From contig CABUKW010000098.1 in the NCBI GenBank assembly GCA_902492275.1, forward strand, positions 1-11,255: DNA of 11,255 bases, written 5' to 3'. Positions 1 to 6,585 of the stretch are shown here, piece after piece; the first letter of the stretch is position 1; each line of letters opens with the position of its first letter. Under the pieces are notes generated by a model, which did not search any database, was not told where the DNA came from, and saw only the letters and a program-made list of their open reading frames with translations. The translations under genes and the position numbers were made by a program. The stretch is from an uncultured Peptococcaceae bacterium (GTDB taxonomy: Bacteria > Bacillota > Peptococcia > Peptococcales > Peptococcaceae).

Positions 1-153
1 AAGGAGGATTTATGTATAGGCTGCGGGCAATGTGTGGATAAGTGCGGCAGAGGCGTGCGCGCTTTGGCGGCGGAGGAACGGGACGTTTATATCCCAACGC
101 TGCCCAAGCATAAAGCCCGTAACCATAATTTTGTGGGGTCCAGCCATGCATGA
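1..153 (+). CDS. C-terminal end of a 4Fe-4S iron-sulfur protein (5' truncated)
   Basis: Frame 1 is open from the first base and ends with TGA at 151-153, giving the last 50 residues of a protein that begins upstream. Residues 5-15 of the visible part read CIGCGQCVDKC, a complete C-x2-C-x2-C-x3-C pattern that binds one 4Fe-4S cluster. The proline that usually follows the fourth Cys in ferredoxins is a Gly here (CGRGV). A basic tail without further Cys follows. The stop overlaps the hypA start by 8 bases (ATGCATGA), so the two are translationally coupled, and a role in electron transfer to or from a hydrogenase is plausible. Which ferredoxin-like subunit it is cannot be decided from 50 residues. 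Confidence 0.7.
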   Translation, partial: KEDLCIGCGQCVDKCGRGVRALAAEERDVYIPTLPKHKARNHNFVGSSHA

Positions 154-487
154 AGCCAGTGTAGCCAATGAAATTTTAGAAATTGTACAGCAAGCCGCTG
201 ATGCTGGCGATGTACAGAAGTTAACTGTTATCACTCTGCAAATTGGGACGTTTTCCTGTATCCAATCCGATCTTTTACAAGTTGCCTTTGACGTCCTCAG
301 TCGAGGCACTGTGGCGCAGGAGGCAACGTTGGAGATAGAATGGATGCCAGCCAAGGCCTGGTGCAGCCAGTGCCAACAGGAATATCCGATTACCTTTACC
401 CGGCGGGCTTGTCCTGTCTGTGGAGTGGTGAGCAGGCAGATAACCGGAGGCCGGGAGGCGCTGGTGAAGTCGATTGAGGGGGCGTGA
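146..487 (+). CDS. hypA: Hydrogenase/urease nickel incorporation protein HypA
   Basis: HypA is a cytoplasmic nickel metallochaperone that, with the GTPase HypB, inserts Ni into the large subunit of [NiFe] hydrogenase. The 113-residue product has the family's usual length. It starts MHEAS, with the N-terminal Met1-His2-Glu3 nickel site. The structural zinc site is present as two CxxC pairs at Cys73/Cys76 and Cys89/Cys92. The ATG at 146 was chosen over the in-frame ATG at 32 because HypA function needs the exact MHE N-terminus, and because GTGGGG at 133-138 lies at good ribosome-binding distance. It overlaps the preceding Fe-S gene by 8 bases, and hypB follows after a 138-base gap. The residue identities are seen directly; the role is from the family. 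Confidence 0.96.
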   Translation: MHEASVANEILEIVQQAADAGDVQKLTVITLQIGTFSCIQSDLLQVAFDVLSRGTVAQEATLEIEWMPAKAWCSQCQQEYPITFTRRACPVCGVVSRQITGGREALVKSIEGA

Positions 488-625
488 TTGGCAGAAACAA
501 AAATTGTCCGCCTCTTTTAGGATTATTGAATAAAGTTGTTTTTTGCGATAATTGTTTAGGTGAATTCTGCTGAGAGCGTGGTTTTGGTTTATCTAAATTT
601 TATATGATAGATAGAGGTGTTTAAT

Positions 626-1267
626 ATGAAATTGATAGAGGTGCAAACAGGGATTTATGAGCGCAATGATGAATTGGCGGCGCAGTTACAGCAAAAGCTG
701 CATCAGCAGGGAATTCGAATTATCAATCTGCTAGGAACGCCTGGTTCTGGCAAAACCACGATGCTGGAACAAATTTTACAGCGGCTGCCGAAAGAACAGG
801 TAGCAGTTATCGAAGGGGATCTTTACACCGATACCGATGCACAGCGCATTGCCAGTTTGGGTGTACAGACCTTGCAATTAAACACAAAAGGCGCCTGCCA
901 TTTGGAGGCAGCTATGATTGCGCAGGCTGTGGAGCAGATGGATTTAACGGGTGTAAATTATTTGCTGATTGATAACATTGGTAATCTTGTCTGTACTGCA
1001 GAATTTAAAATTGGGGAAGATGTGCGGGTAGCTCTGGTCAGCGCTACAGAAGGTAATGATAAGCCGGCCAAATATCCGTTAATGTTTCAGACTGCTGACG
1101 TGGTGGTATTAAATAAAGTTGATCTGCTGCCTTATTTGAATTTTGACATGGAGCAGTTTTGGCGGGATGTGCGGGCTATCAACCCCGATGCGGTATTGAT
1201 TGAAGCCTGCGCTACGCAGGGCAAAGGCGTGGAGGAATTATTGCAAGCTGCGTTTTTGATGTGTTAG
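626..1267 (+). CDS. hypB: Hydrogenase nickel incorporation GTPase HypB
   Basis: HypB is a SIMIBI-class GTPase that powers nickel delivery, with HypA, to [NiFe] hydrogenase. The 213-residue product carries the Walker A loop GTPGSGKT (37-44), a GDLYTDTDAQRI switch segment (64-75), the metal-binding Cys91-His92 in GACHLEA, NIGNLVC ending in Cys123, and the guanine-specificity motif NKVD (163-166). The canonical ENVGNLVC reads DNIGNLVC here, so Glu is replaced by Asp117. There is no N-terminal His-rich nickel store and no CxxGCxC high-affinity nickel motif, so this is the minimal form of HypB. ATG 626 is preferred to the in-frame GTG at 617 because AGAGG at 613-617 sits 8 bases before it. No hypCDEF genes are visible nearby, so the rest of the maturation set must lie elsewhere or upstream. 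Confidence 0.95.
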   Translation: MKLIEVQTGIYERNDELAAQLQQKLHQQGIRIINLLGTPGSGKTTMLEQILQRLPKEQVAVIEGDLYTDTDAQRIASLGVQTLQLNTKGACHLEAAMIAQAVEQMDLTGVNYLLIDNIGNLVCTAEFKIGEDVRVALVSATEGNDKPAKYPLMFQTADVVVLNKVDLLPYLNFDMEQFWRDVRAINPDAVLIEACATQGKGVEELLQAAFLMC

Positions 1268-1285
1268 ATTTTTGATAAATTTTGT

Positions 1286-1314
1286 TTGACAAGAAACGAT
1301 TCGTTGGCTATACT
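1286..1314 (+). promoter_or_regulatory. Sigma-A/sigma-70 type promoter for the tyrS T-box transcript
   Basis: A perfect -35 box TTGACA (1286-1291) is followed after exactly 17 bases by TATACT (1309-1314), a 5/6 match to the -10 consensus. Transcription should start near 1320, just before the T-box leader. It lies 19 bases after the hypB stop, so tyrS is transcribed independently of the hyp genes. Confidence 0.85.
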
Positions 1315-1320
1315 ATCATC

Positions 1321-1606
1321 AGACAAGATAAATGGATTGAAAAAGCAAGGAAGAGAACCAGTAGCAGACAGAACTGCCGACAGAGAGGAACCGGTTGCTG
1401 AAAGGGCCAGGACAGGCTGTGTGTGAATACGTCTCGGAGCTGCGCACCGAAGGCAGAATGCAGGCTGGTAGGCTGCGCCGGATGGCATCCGTTATATTGC
1501 TGCGATATCAAGCTGATATCGGATGAGGTTGGCAGCTTGCTGACGAAAAAAGGTGGTAACGCGGGAATAGCAGTTCTCGTCCTTTCGGGGATGGGAGCTG
1601 TTTTTG
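1321..1606 (+). promoter_or_regulatory. T-box riboswitch leader of tyrS (tyrosine-specific)
   Basis: The leader binds uncharged tRNA-Tyr and chooses between an antiterminator and a terminator, so that tyrS is expressed when charged tRNA-Tyr is scarce. The T-box sequence AGGTGGTAACGCGG is at 1551-1564, a close match to the class consensus AGGGTGGNACCGCG. The stem I distal motifs are visible as AGAGAGG near 1382-1388 and GGTTGCTGAAAG near 1393-1404. Within the specifier-loop region GAATACG, the Tyr codon TAC lies at 1428-1430, flanked by a GAGA/TCTC closing stem (GAGA near 1351, TCTC at 1432-1435). ATCCG (1487-1491) and CGGAT (1520-1524) form a stem III candidate. In the antiterminator, AAAGG before the T-box bulge can pair with CCTTT (1581-1585), and GCGGGAA with TTCTCGT. 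Any protein reading of this region is non-coding noise. Confidence 0.93.
1569..1606 (+). terminator. Regulated intrinsic terminator of the tyrS T-box
   Basis: AGCAGTTCTCGTCC (from 1569) pairs with GGATGGGAGCTGTT (ending about 1602), allowing several G-U pairs, around a short TTTCGG loop, and is followed by a T run at 1601-1605. The 5' arm overlaps the antiterminator partner sequence, as the T-box mechanism requires. About 100 bases separate it from the tyrS start. Confidence 0.85.
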
Positions 1607-1702
1607 TATTTAACGTCTTTTTGGTTATGAGGCAAAGCAAGCGGTTTCTTTGGTCAATTTTTCAGGAATAGAAAGTCTAAAAATGAAAAAAGGAGTACGA
1701 TC

Positions 1703-2941
1703 ATGACGGAGAAAAACATGACAATTTATGATGAACTGGTAGCTCGGGGCTTAATTGCTCAGATTACTGATGAGGAAGAAATTAAAGAACTGATCAACAA
1801 TGGTAAGGCCACTTTTTATATTGGCTTTGACCCTACAGCTGACAGTTTGCATGTAGGCCATTTTATGGCACTGTGCTTGATGAAACGGTTGCAGATGGCT
1901 GGCAACAAACCAATCGCATTGGTGGGTGGCGGTACCGGTATGATTGGAGACCCTTCCGGTCGTACCGATATGCGCCAGATGTTGACAGTGGAAACCATTC
2001 AGCACAACTGTGAATGCTTTAAAAAACAGATGAGCAAGTTTATTGATTTTTCAGAAGGCAAAGCTTTATTTGTCAACAATGCTGATTGGTTGATGAATTT
2101 GAATTATATTGAAATGCTGCGGGATGTGGGCCCTCATTTTACGGTAAACCGCATGCTTGCTGCTGAATGTTATAAAAACCGTATGGAGCGCGGATTGAGC
2201 TTTTTAGAATTTAACTATATGATTATGCAAAGCTATGATTTTTACGTGTTGCATCAGAAATACGGTTGTAATATGCAGTTAGGCGGTGATGACCAGTGGA
2301 GCAATATGCTGGGCGGTACGGAGTTGATTCGCCGCAAAGACGGCGCAGATGCGTACGCCATGACAATCAATCTGTTGCTCAATTCGGAAGGCAAAAAGAT
2401 GGGTAAAACCCAGTCGGGTGCTGTGTGGTTGGATGCAGCAAAAACAAGTCCGTTCGAGTTCTATCAATACTGGAGAAATGTGGCTGATGCCGATGTGCTC
2501 AAATGCCTGCGAATGCTCACATTCCTGCCATTGGAGCAGATTGCAGAAATGGAAAGCTGGGAAGGCAGCCAGTTGAATCAGGCTAAAGAAATTTTGGCCT
2601 ATGAGCTGACCAAGTTGGTGCATAGCGAAGAAGAAGCAATAAAAGCACAGGAAAGCGCTCGTTCTTTATTTTCCAGTGGCGCAGCGGCTGAAATGCCCAC
2701 AGCCAATTTAACCGCCGACAATTTTACCGACGGCGCTATTGATGTGGTTACGTTGGTGTTTAAAGCTGGTTTGGTTAATTCAAAATCGGAAGGCCGTCGG
2801 GCTGTGGAACAGGGTGGCGTGACTGTAGATGGTGAAAAAATTGGCGATATCAAGCAGACCTTTGCTGCTGCGCAGTTCGCTGGTGATGGTGTTGTGGTAA
2901 AACGGGGCAAGAAGAACTTCCGTCGGGTGGTCGTGGAATAG
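1703..2941 (+). CDS. tyrS: Tyrosyl-tRNA synthetase (TyrRS, class I)
   Basis: TyrRS charges tRNA-Tyr with tyrosine using ATP. The 412-residue product is of normal length. The Rossmann catalytic domain begins with YIGFDPT (39-45) and the HIGH signature as HVGH (50-53), then GGDDQWSN (194-201), which contacts tyrosine. The KMSKS loop reads KMGKT (232-236), the KFGKT-like variant usual in the bacterial TyrS branch. A C-terminal S4-type RNA-binding domain spans about 345-410, with a GLVNSKSEGRR segment and GGVTVDGEKI. The start at 1703 is fixed by AGGAG at 1691-1695; an internal Met6 is less well placed. It is a single-gene unit controlled by the T-box upstream and ends in a strong hairpin. Confidence 0.98.
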   Translation: MTEKNMTIYDELVARGLIAQITDEEEIKELINNGKATFYIGFDPTADSLHVGHFMALCLMKRLQMAGNKPIALVGGGTGMIGDPSGRTDMRQMLTVETIQHNCECFKKQMSKFIDFSEGKALFVNNADWLMNLNYIEMLRDVGPHFTVNRMLAAECYKNRMERGLSFLEFNYMIMQSYDFYVLHQKYGCNMQLGGDDQWSNMLGGTELIRRKDGADAYAMTINLLLNSEGKKMGKTQSGAVWLDAAKTSPFEFYQYWRNVADADVLKCLRMLTFLPLEQIAEMESWEGSQLNQAKEILAYELTKLVHSEEEAIKAQESARSLFSSGAAAEMPTANLTADNFTDGAIDVVTLVFKAGLVNSKSEGRRAVEQGGVTVDGEKIGDIKQTFAAAQFAGDGVVVKRGKKNFRRVVVE

Positions 2942-2970
2942 AAGAAAAACATTTCATAGCTAGCGTACGA

Positions 2971-3020
2971 AAAAGACTGTTGTTTTGGGAGAAACATTTT
3001 TCAAAACAACGGTCTTTTTT
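2971..3020. terminator. Bidirectional intrinsic terminator between tyrS and the convergent aldolase gene
   Basis: The arms AAAGACTGTTGTTTTG (2972-2987) and CAAAACAACGGTCTTT (3002-3017) pair over 16 positions with one G-U, closing a loop of about 14 bases. T6 follows on the plus strand. A 5' A run (2970-2974) supplies a U tract for the minus-strand transcript too, so one hairpin can end both tyrS and the convergent gene at 3052-4041. Confidence 0.92.
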
Positions 3021-3051
3021 ATAAAATCATAAATTGAAATTGATTTTACAG

Positions 3052-4041
3052 TTATACGGAGCGAATGCCATATAATTGGGCCAACAGCAAAGTTCTTTGC
3101 GCCCAATTGTGATGGGTTTTGTATTCATTCATGCGCTGGGCCTGTACACTGCCTGATACATAAAAAGGATTGTCCTGGTTCCAGTTGAGGATTTGGCATG
3201 CGTCTTCATAATCGGTTTGGGAAACCTGCATAGCTGCGTTGACGATGGCAATTTGGTTGGGATGAATAACGGTTTTGCCGGTAAACCCGTTGAGTAAATC
3301 CAATTCTAATTCCCGTTGGAGGCCGATTTTCCATTGCCCATGCCGATCCTGAAAGTATTCCCATACCGGCGCGGAAACTACATAATCCTCTTGAAAAACG
3401 GTGAGAATATCGCTTAAAATTTGCGCTACTGGCAGTACTTGATAGATGGTTTGTTGTGACTGCCGACGGACACTAAACAAATTGCAAAGATCGTTGCAGC
3501 CCACACGAATATTGAGTACCTGCGGTTCGTAGTCTAGTAAAGCTTTCAGCTGCTCTAATTGGCTTGGACGGGATGATAGAGTCAGTAAAGAACGGTCTTC
3601 CAGCACAGGCATCATGTAGAATTTTTTATTTCTCTGCTGGCTATTGGCCTCTGTTAGGGCTTCTAAATAAGCTGGGGCGTTTTCCAGTGAAAATTTGGGG
3701 AAAATGAAACCGGTCAGCACAGAACGGGCGCTGTCCAACTGTGTAAGCAAACGAGAAAGCTGTTCTGGAGCGCGCAGACGGATAAAAATCTGCGGTAAAT
3801 AAAAATTCTGCCGTTCCTGTGCCAACGCAATTTGCTGAAGCGTATGCACGGCTTGCTGCTCAGCTTGCGGCAAATACATGTCATTGATGGTGTCTTCCAA
3901 ACAGAGGGCTAGCGAATAACGAGTGCCGAATTGCTGTCGGCATACTGCGCTGGCAATGGTATTGCGATTAGCCGGTGTATATAAGAGAGCGCCTACACTG
4001 TAGGCTTGCTGTAATTTTGCTGAAAAAAATGAAGTTATCAT
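3052..4041 (-). CDS. CitE/HpcH-HpaI-like aldolase/lyase of the Ter-associated biosynthetic module
   Basis: The 329-residue product belongs to the HpcH/HpaI aldolase and citrate-lyase-beta superfamily, TIM barrels that use a divalent metal to cleave or form C-C bonds of acyl-CoA or keto-acid substrates. Family landmarks occur in order: LCLEDTI with Glu49-Asp50, FIRLRAPEQ with Arg88/Arg90 (CoA/phosphate contact region), GFIFPKF with Lys116, MPVLED with Glu148 (metal ligand), IRVGCNDL with Asp184 (metal ligand), SAPVWEYF (223-230), and GFTGKTVIHPNQI (252-264). The ATG has an AGGAG box 7 bases upstream on the minus strand. It is divergent from the yceG-telA-terD operon. Such CitE-like enzymes are known from comparative genomics beside Ter genes, usually with ATP-grasp and phosphoribosyltransferase genes, none of which are in view. 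Substrate unknown. Confidence 0.88.
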   Translation of the reverse strand: MITSFFSAKLQQAYSVGALLYTPANRNTIASAVCRQQFGTRYSLALCLEDTINDMYLPQAEQQAVHTLQQIALAQERQNFYLPQIFIRLRAPEQLSRLLTQLDSARSVLTGFIFPKFSLENAPAYLEALTEANSQQRNKKFYMMPVLEDRSLLTLSSRPSQLEQLKALLDYEPQVLNIRVGCNDLCNLFSVRRQSQQTIYQVLPVAQILSDILTVFQEDYVVSAPVWEYFQDRHGQWKIGLQRELELDLLNGFTGKTVIHPNQIAIVNAAMQVSQTDYEDACQILNWNQDNPFYVSGSVQAQRMNEYKTHHNWAQRTLLLAQLYGIRSV

Positions 4042-4156
4042 GAAGCTGCTCCTTTACTGCAAGATGGAAAATAGCTGAAACTTGAAATTTGCTGTTTTCT
4101 GTCATAAGTATTGATATTAGAAGGAAAAATGTTCTTTGTTTTTTTCGGTTTTCTGT

Positions 4157-4168
4157 AGGAAATTTCCT
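4157..4168. promoter_or_regulatory. Perfect 12-bp palindrome AGGAAATTTCCT, candidate operator
   Basis: AGGAAATTTCCT is identical on both strands and lies in the divergent intergenic region between the aldolase and yceG. It ends 10 bases before the predicted yceG -35 box, so its centre is near -51 relative to a start at about 4214. That is a usual place for an activator or for a repressor controlling both directions. No cognate regulator gene is in view, so the function is inference. Confidence 0.35.
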
Positions 4169-4178
4169 GCCCCGTCTA

Positions 4179-4207
4179 TTGAAAATTGGTAGATTTATTG
4201 CTAGAAT
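4179..4207 (+). promoter_or_regulatory. Candidate promoter of the yceG-telA-terD operon
   Basis: TTGAAA (4179-4184, 5/6 match to -35) and TAGAAT (4202-4207, 5/6 match to -10) are separated by exactly 17 bases. It would start transcription near 4214, leaving a leader of about 90 bases before yceG. It is the best sigma-A-like match in the 260-base divergent region. Confidence 0.55.
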
Positions 4208-4301
4208 GAAAGAAAATGTAGTGTTTATCAGGAGAGTATACAGCAAAATATCTCATCATTTTTTGTGTCTGTAAAAGTTTGTATAGAGGGGTGGGAAGCC
4301 T

Positions 4302-6584
4302 ATGTTTCATCTGATTCGGCTGCAGCAACTGGATGATTATTTTTTGCCGGGCGAGCGCCGGGAACAGCAGGGCGCTTATTTTTACCGAATTGTGGATTTT
4401 TCTGCAGAAACCGATGGATTTTTGATTCGCTACTTTCAACAGGCGCGAAAGTGCGGCGTCGTGCAGGAAGGAAAAATTGCTAATCCCACTGAACAAAATC
4501 TAGCTTATTATCGGGAGATGTTAGGTACCGCCTTTGAATTACACCCCGCTTTTTTTCAGCGGCAGCTGGTCAAATGGCTGCCGCGATTGGAGCCAAGACA
4601 ACGTAAGGATGTAGCGGAGGCTATCTACGATGTACTGCAAGAGCTGGCGCGCAGCGGCAAAAACCAAAATATGCTGAAAAACGCTTATATTAAGTTTATG
4701 TGTTGGATGTATTATCGGTTTGAGCCTATTTTACATTTGCTAGGGAAGAAGCAACTGCCGAAAATTCTCTATGAAGGATCTATTACTTTTTATGAGCTGG
4801 AACTGCTGCGTATTTTATTTTTGGCCGGCTGTGATATTGTATTGGTGGATGTGCAGGGCGATGCTGCATACCAAAAAATAGATGGAACTTCCTGCTATTC
4901 GTACCGCTATTGCTGTCCTGATGGCAAGCCCTTTCCGGCAGGCTATACGGTTCGTAAGCGGGTAGAGCAGGCCAAATTGCTGCAGCAGGCGGTAGGTACG
5001 CCAAACGCAGCGCAAAGGCAGATGACAGACTTGCAGCCTTGCATCAACGCCTGGATCTCTGGAGATATTTTTGCCGATGTGCAAAAGTCTCCTGCATTGC
5101 GGGGCGACGATCAGCGTTTTTACTATACCGTGTTTGCCCGCATTTGCGGCGTAGAGGATAAGGCGGCCTATTTGAACAGTCTGCTGCAATTTTATTTAAC
5201 ATTATCCGGCGCTGAACGGCAGGTCGTGGTACTAGAGCAGCAGATTGCCCTGCCTACGCCCGATGAAATTGGGCGGATCCGGCGGAAAAATTATCAGACG
5301 AAAACGGACATGCTGCTTGATTTGTCGCAGAATATTGTTTGTACAGCGGCGAACTTGCAGCAACTGCTGCGGCAGCAGTTTATTTTGTTTTTGCAAGAAA
5401 ATTTGCAAGCTGATGGAAAGCTCAATCGGCAGATCAACCAAGCTGTTTATCTGCTTTGCTGGTTGTGCCGCTATCAAAATCAGCTTTTTGGGCAATGGCG
5501 GCAGGGCGATGTAGGCGTGCTGCTGTTTCTGAGTCCTTGTCGTAATGAGACGGAGCAATTATTTTTGCGCTTTTTGGCACGGTTACCAGTGGATGTTGTA
5601 ATTTTTTCTCCCAATTTAAATTTAAATGCAAAAATAGAGGATAAATATCTTTATGAGAAGAAATATACTATAGCTATGGATGTTGCGCAGTATCCTACAG
5701 AAGGAACGGTACAGTTAGGTACGGTGGCTTATCATGCCGAACAGGAACTGACGGAGACTTTGTATCAGGACAGCGGTCTTTATCGGGAACAGCAATATCA
5801 GAAAGCCAGAGCGTTAGCCCTTAAGACCATGTATGAGGAAATTTATATTTTATGGCCTCAGGAAGAATGCTATCGTCCCAATTTTCAGATTGTGCAGGAC
5901 GAGGTTCTGATGCCGGTTATTTTTGCCAAGGTTTCTGGCGTAAAAGATGGTAATGTGCAGAGTTATTGGAATGATGTGCAGAAGTTACTAGGGCTGGACA
6001 GTGTTTTTATTGGTCAGGCACCCTTTGTGGAAAGTACATCGCCCAATGATTTCAAACAATATGCCGCCGAGTTTTTCCGCAGAGGCTTGTTGCAAAAGCA
6101 AAAGCTGAAAGAACACAAAGCCTATCCCTATGGCTATCTGCGGGAAGAAATACAGGATTATATGCTGGATAAGCTGCAGCAGTTGATTGATTTGAAATTG
6201 ATTCGAGGTACATTCCAAAACGGTACCGAGTATACCATCATTGCTACCGTTTTGAATTTAGAAAAAAATATAGTACGGCTCATTCAAAAAATGGATTTTA
6301 CTAAACTGGCGCCCAAGCTGGTGCTGGTGAACACAGGAGAGACGCTTTATTCGCTGGAGGATAGCATTATTACAGCCTATCTGCATTTGCTGGGTTTTGA
6401 TATTGTATTGTTTGCGCCAACTGGTTATCGTTCCCTAGAGCAGTATTATACGCAGCCAGTTCTGACAGAGCATATCATCGGCGAATATGTATATGATTTG
6501 GAAATTCCAACAAGACTAGCAGGAAATGACGGTAAACGTAATCGAGGTTTTCTGCGGGATTTATTATTAGGAAGAGGGCGATAA
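4302..6584 (+). CDS. yceG: YceG-family protein, long form, of the tellurite/Ter stress operon
   Basis: Identified as YceG-like from its position directly before telA and terD, as in the Bacillus subtilis yceCDEFGH locus, and from its sequence style; its biochemical activity is not known. The 760 residues are longer than B. subtilis YceG (about 540 by recollection). No signal peptide or clear membrane span is visible, so it is probably cytosolic. Three segments look alike: a beta strand, an acidic/polar turn, a helix, then a D-(I/V)-V-(L/I) strand. They are at about 153-190 (GCDIVLVD), 403-437 (PVDVVIFSP) and 672-712 (GFDIVLFAP). This suggests repeated Rossmann-like units. A further dense region is AYPYGYLREEIQDYM (about 607-621). 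The start is supported by AGAGGGGTGG about 8-16 bases upstream, a weak but usable site. One base separates its stop from the telA ATG. The closest functional label is putative component of the Ter biosynthetic module. Confidence 0.8.
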   Translation: MFHLIRLQQLDDYFLPGERREQQGAYFYRIVDFSAETDGFLIRYFQQARKCGVVQEGKIANPTEQNLAYYREMLGTAFELHPAFFQRQLVKWLPRLEPRQRKDVAEAIYDVLQELARSGKNQNMLKNAYIKFMCWMYYRFEPILHLLGKKQLPKILYEGSITFYELELLRILFLAGCDIVLVDVQGDAAYQKIDGTSCYSYRYCCPDGKPFPAGYTVRKRVEQAKLLQQAVGTPNAAQRQMTDLQPCINAWISGDIFADVQKSPALRGDDQRFYYTVFARICGVEDKAAYLNSLLQFYLTLSGAERQVVVLEQQIALPTPDEIGRIRRKNYQTKTDMLLDLSQNIVCTAANLQQLLRQQFILFLQENLQADGKLNRQINQAVYLLCWLCRYQNQLFGQWRQGDVGVLLFLSPCRNETEQLFLRFLARLPVDVVIFSPNLNLNAKIEDKYLYEKKYTIAMDVAQYPTEGTVQLGTVAYHAEQELTETLYQDSGLYREQQYQKARALALKTMYEEIYILWPQEECYRPNFQIVQDEVLMPVIFAKVSGVKDGNVQSYWNDVQKLLGLDSVFIGQAPFVESTSPNDFKQYAAEFFRRGLLQKQKLKEHKAYPYGYLREEIQDYMLDKLQQLIDLKLIRGTFQNGTEYTIIATVLNLEKNIVRLIQKMDFTKLAPKLVLVNTGETLYSLEDSIITAYLHLLGFDIVLFAPTGYRSLEQYYTQPVLTEHIIGEYVYDLEIPTRLAGNDGKRNRGFLRDLLLGRGR

Positions 6585-6585
6585 A

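Noticed and set aside
32..145. N-terminal extension of HypA from ATG 32
   Set aside because: It overlaps the coding end of the Fe-S protein, and HypA needs the MHE N-terminus given by ATG 146.
603..608. TATGAT as a -10 box for hypB
   Set aside because: No acceptable -35 at 16-18 bases upstream, and the start site would fall almost on the ribosome site.
1423..1671. Open frame of 82 codons in front of tyrS
   Set aside because: It lies wholly within the T-box leader and its terminator, has no ribosome site, and its reading is incidental to a structured RNA.
4089..4274. Open frame of 61 codons in the divergent intergenic region
   Set aside because: It has no ribosome site and spans the candidate operator and promoter; it is low-complexity Phe/Arg/Ile-rich, as expected of AT-rich non-coding DNA.
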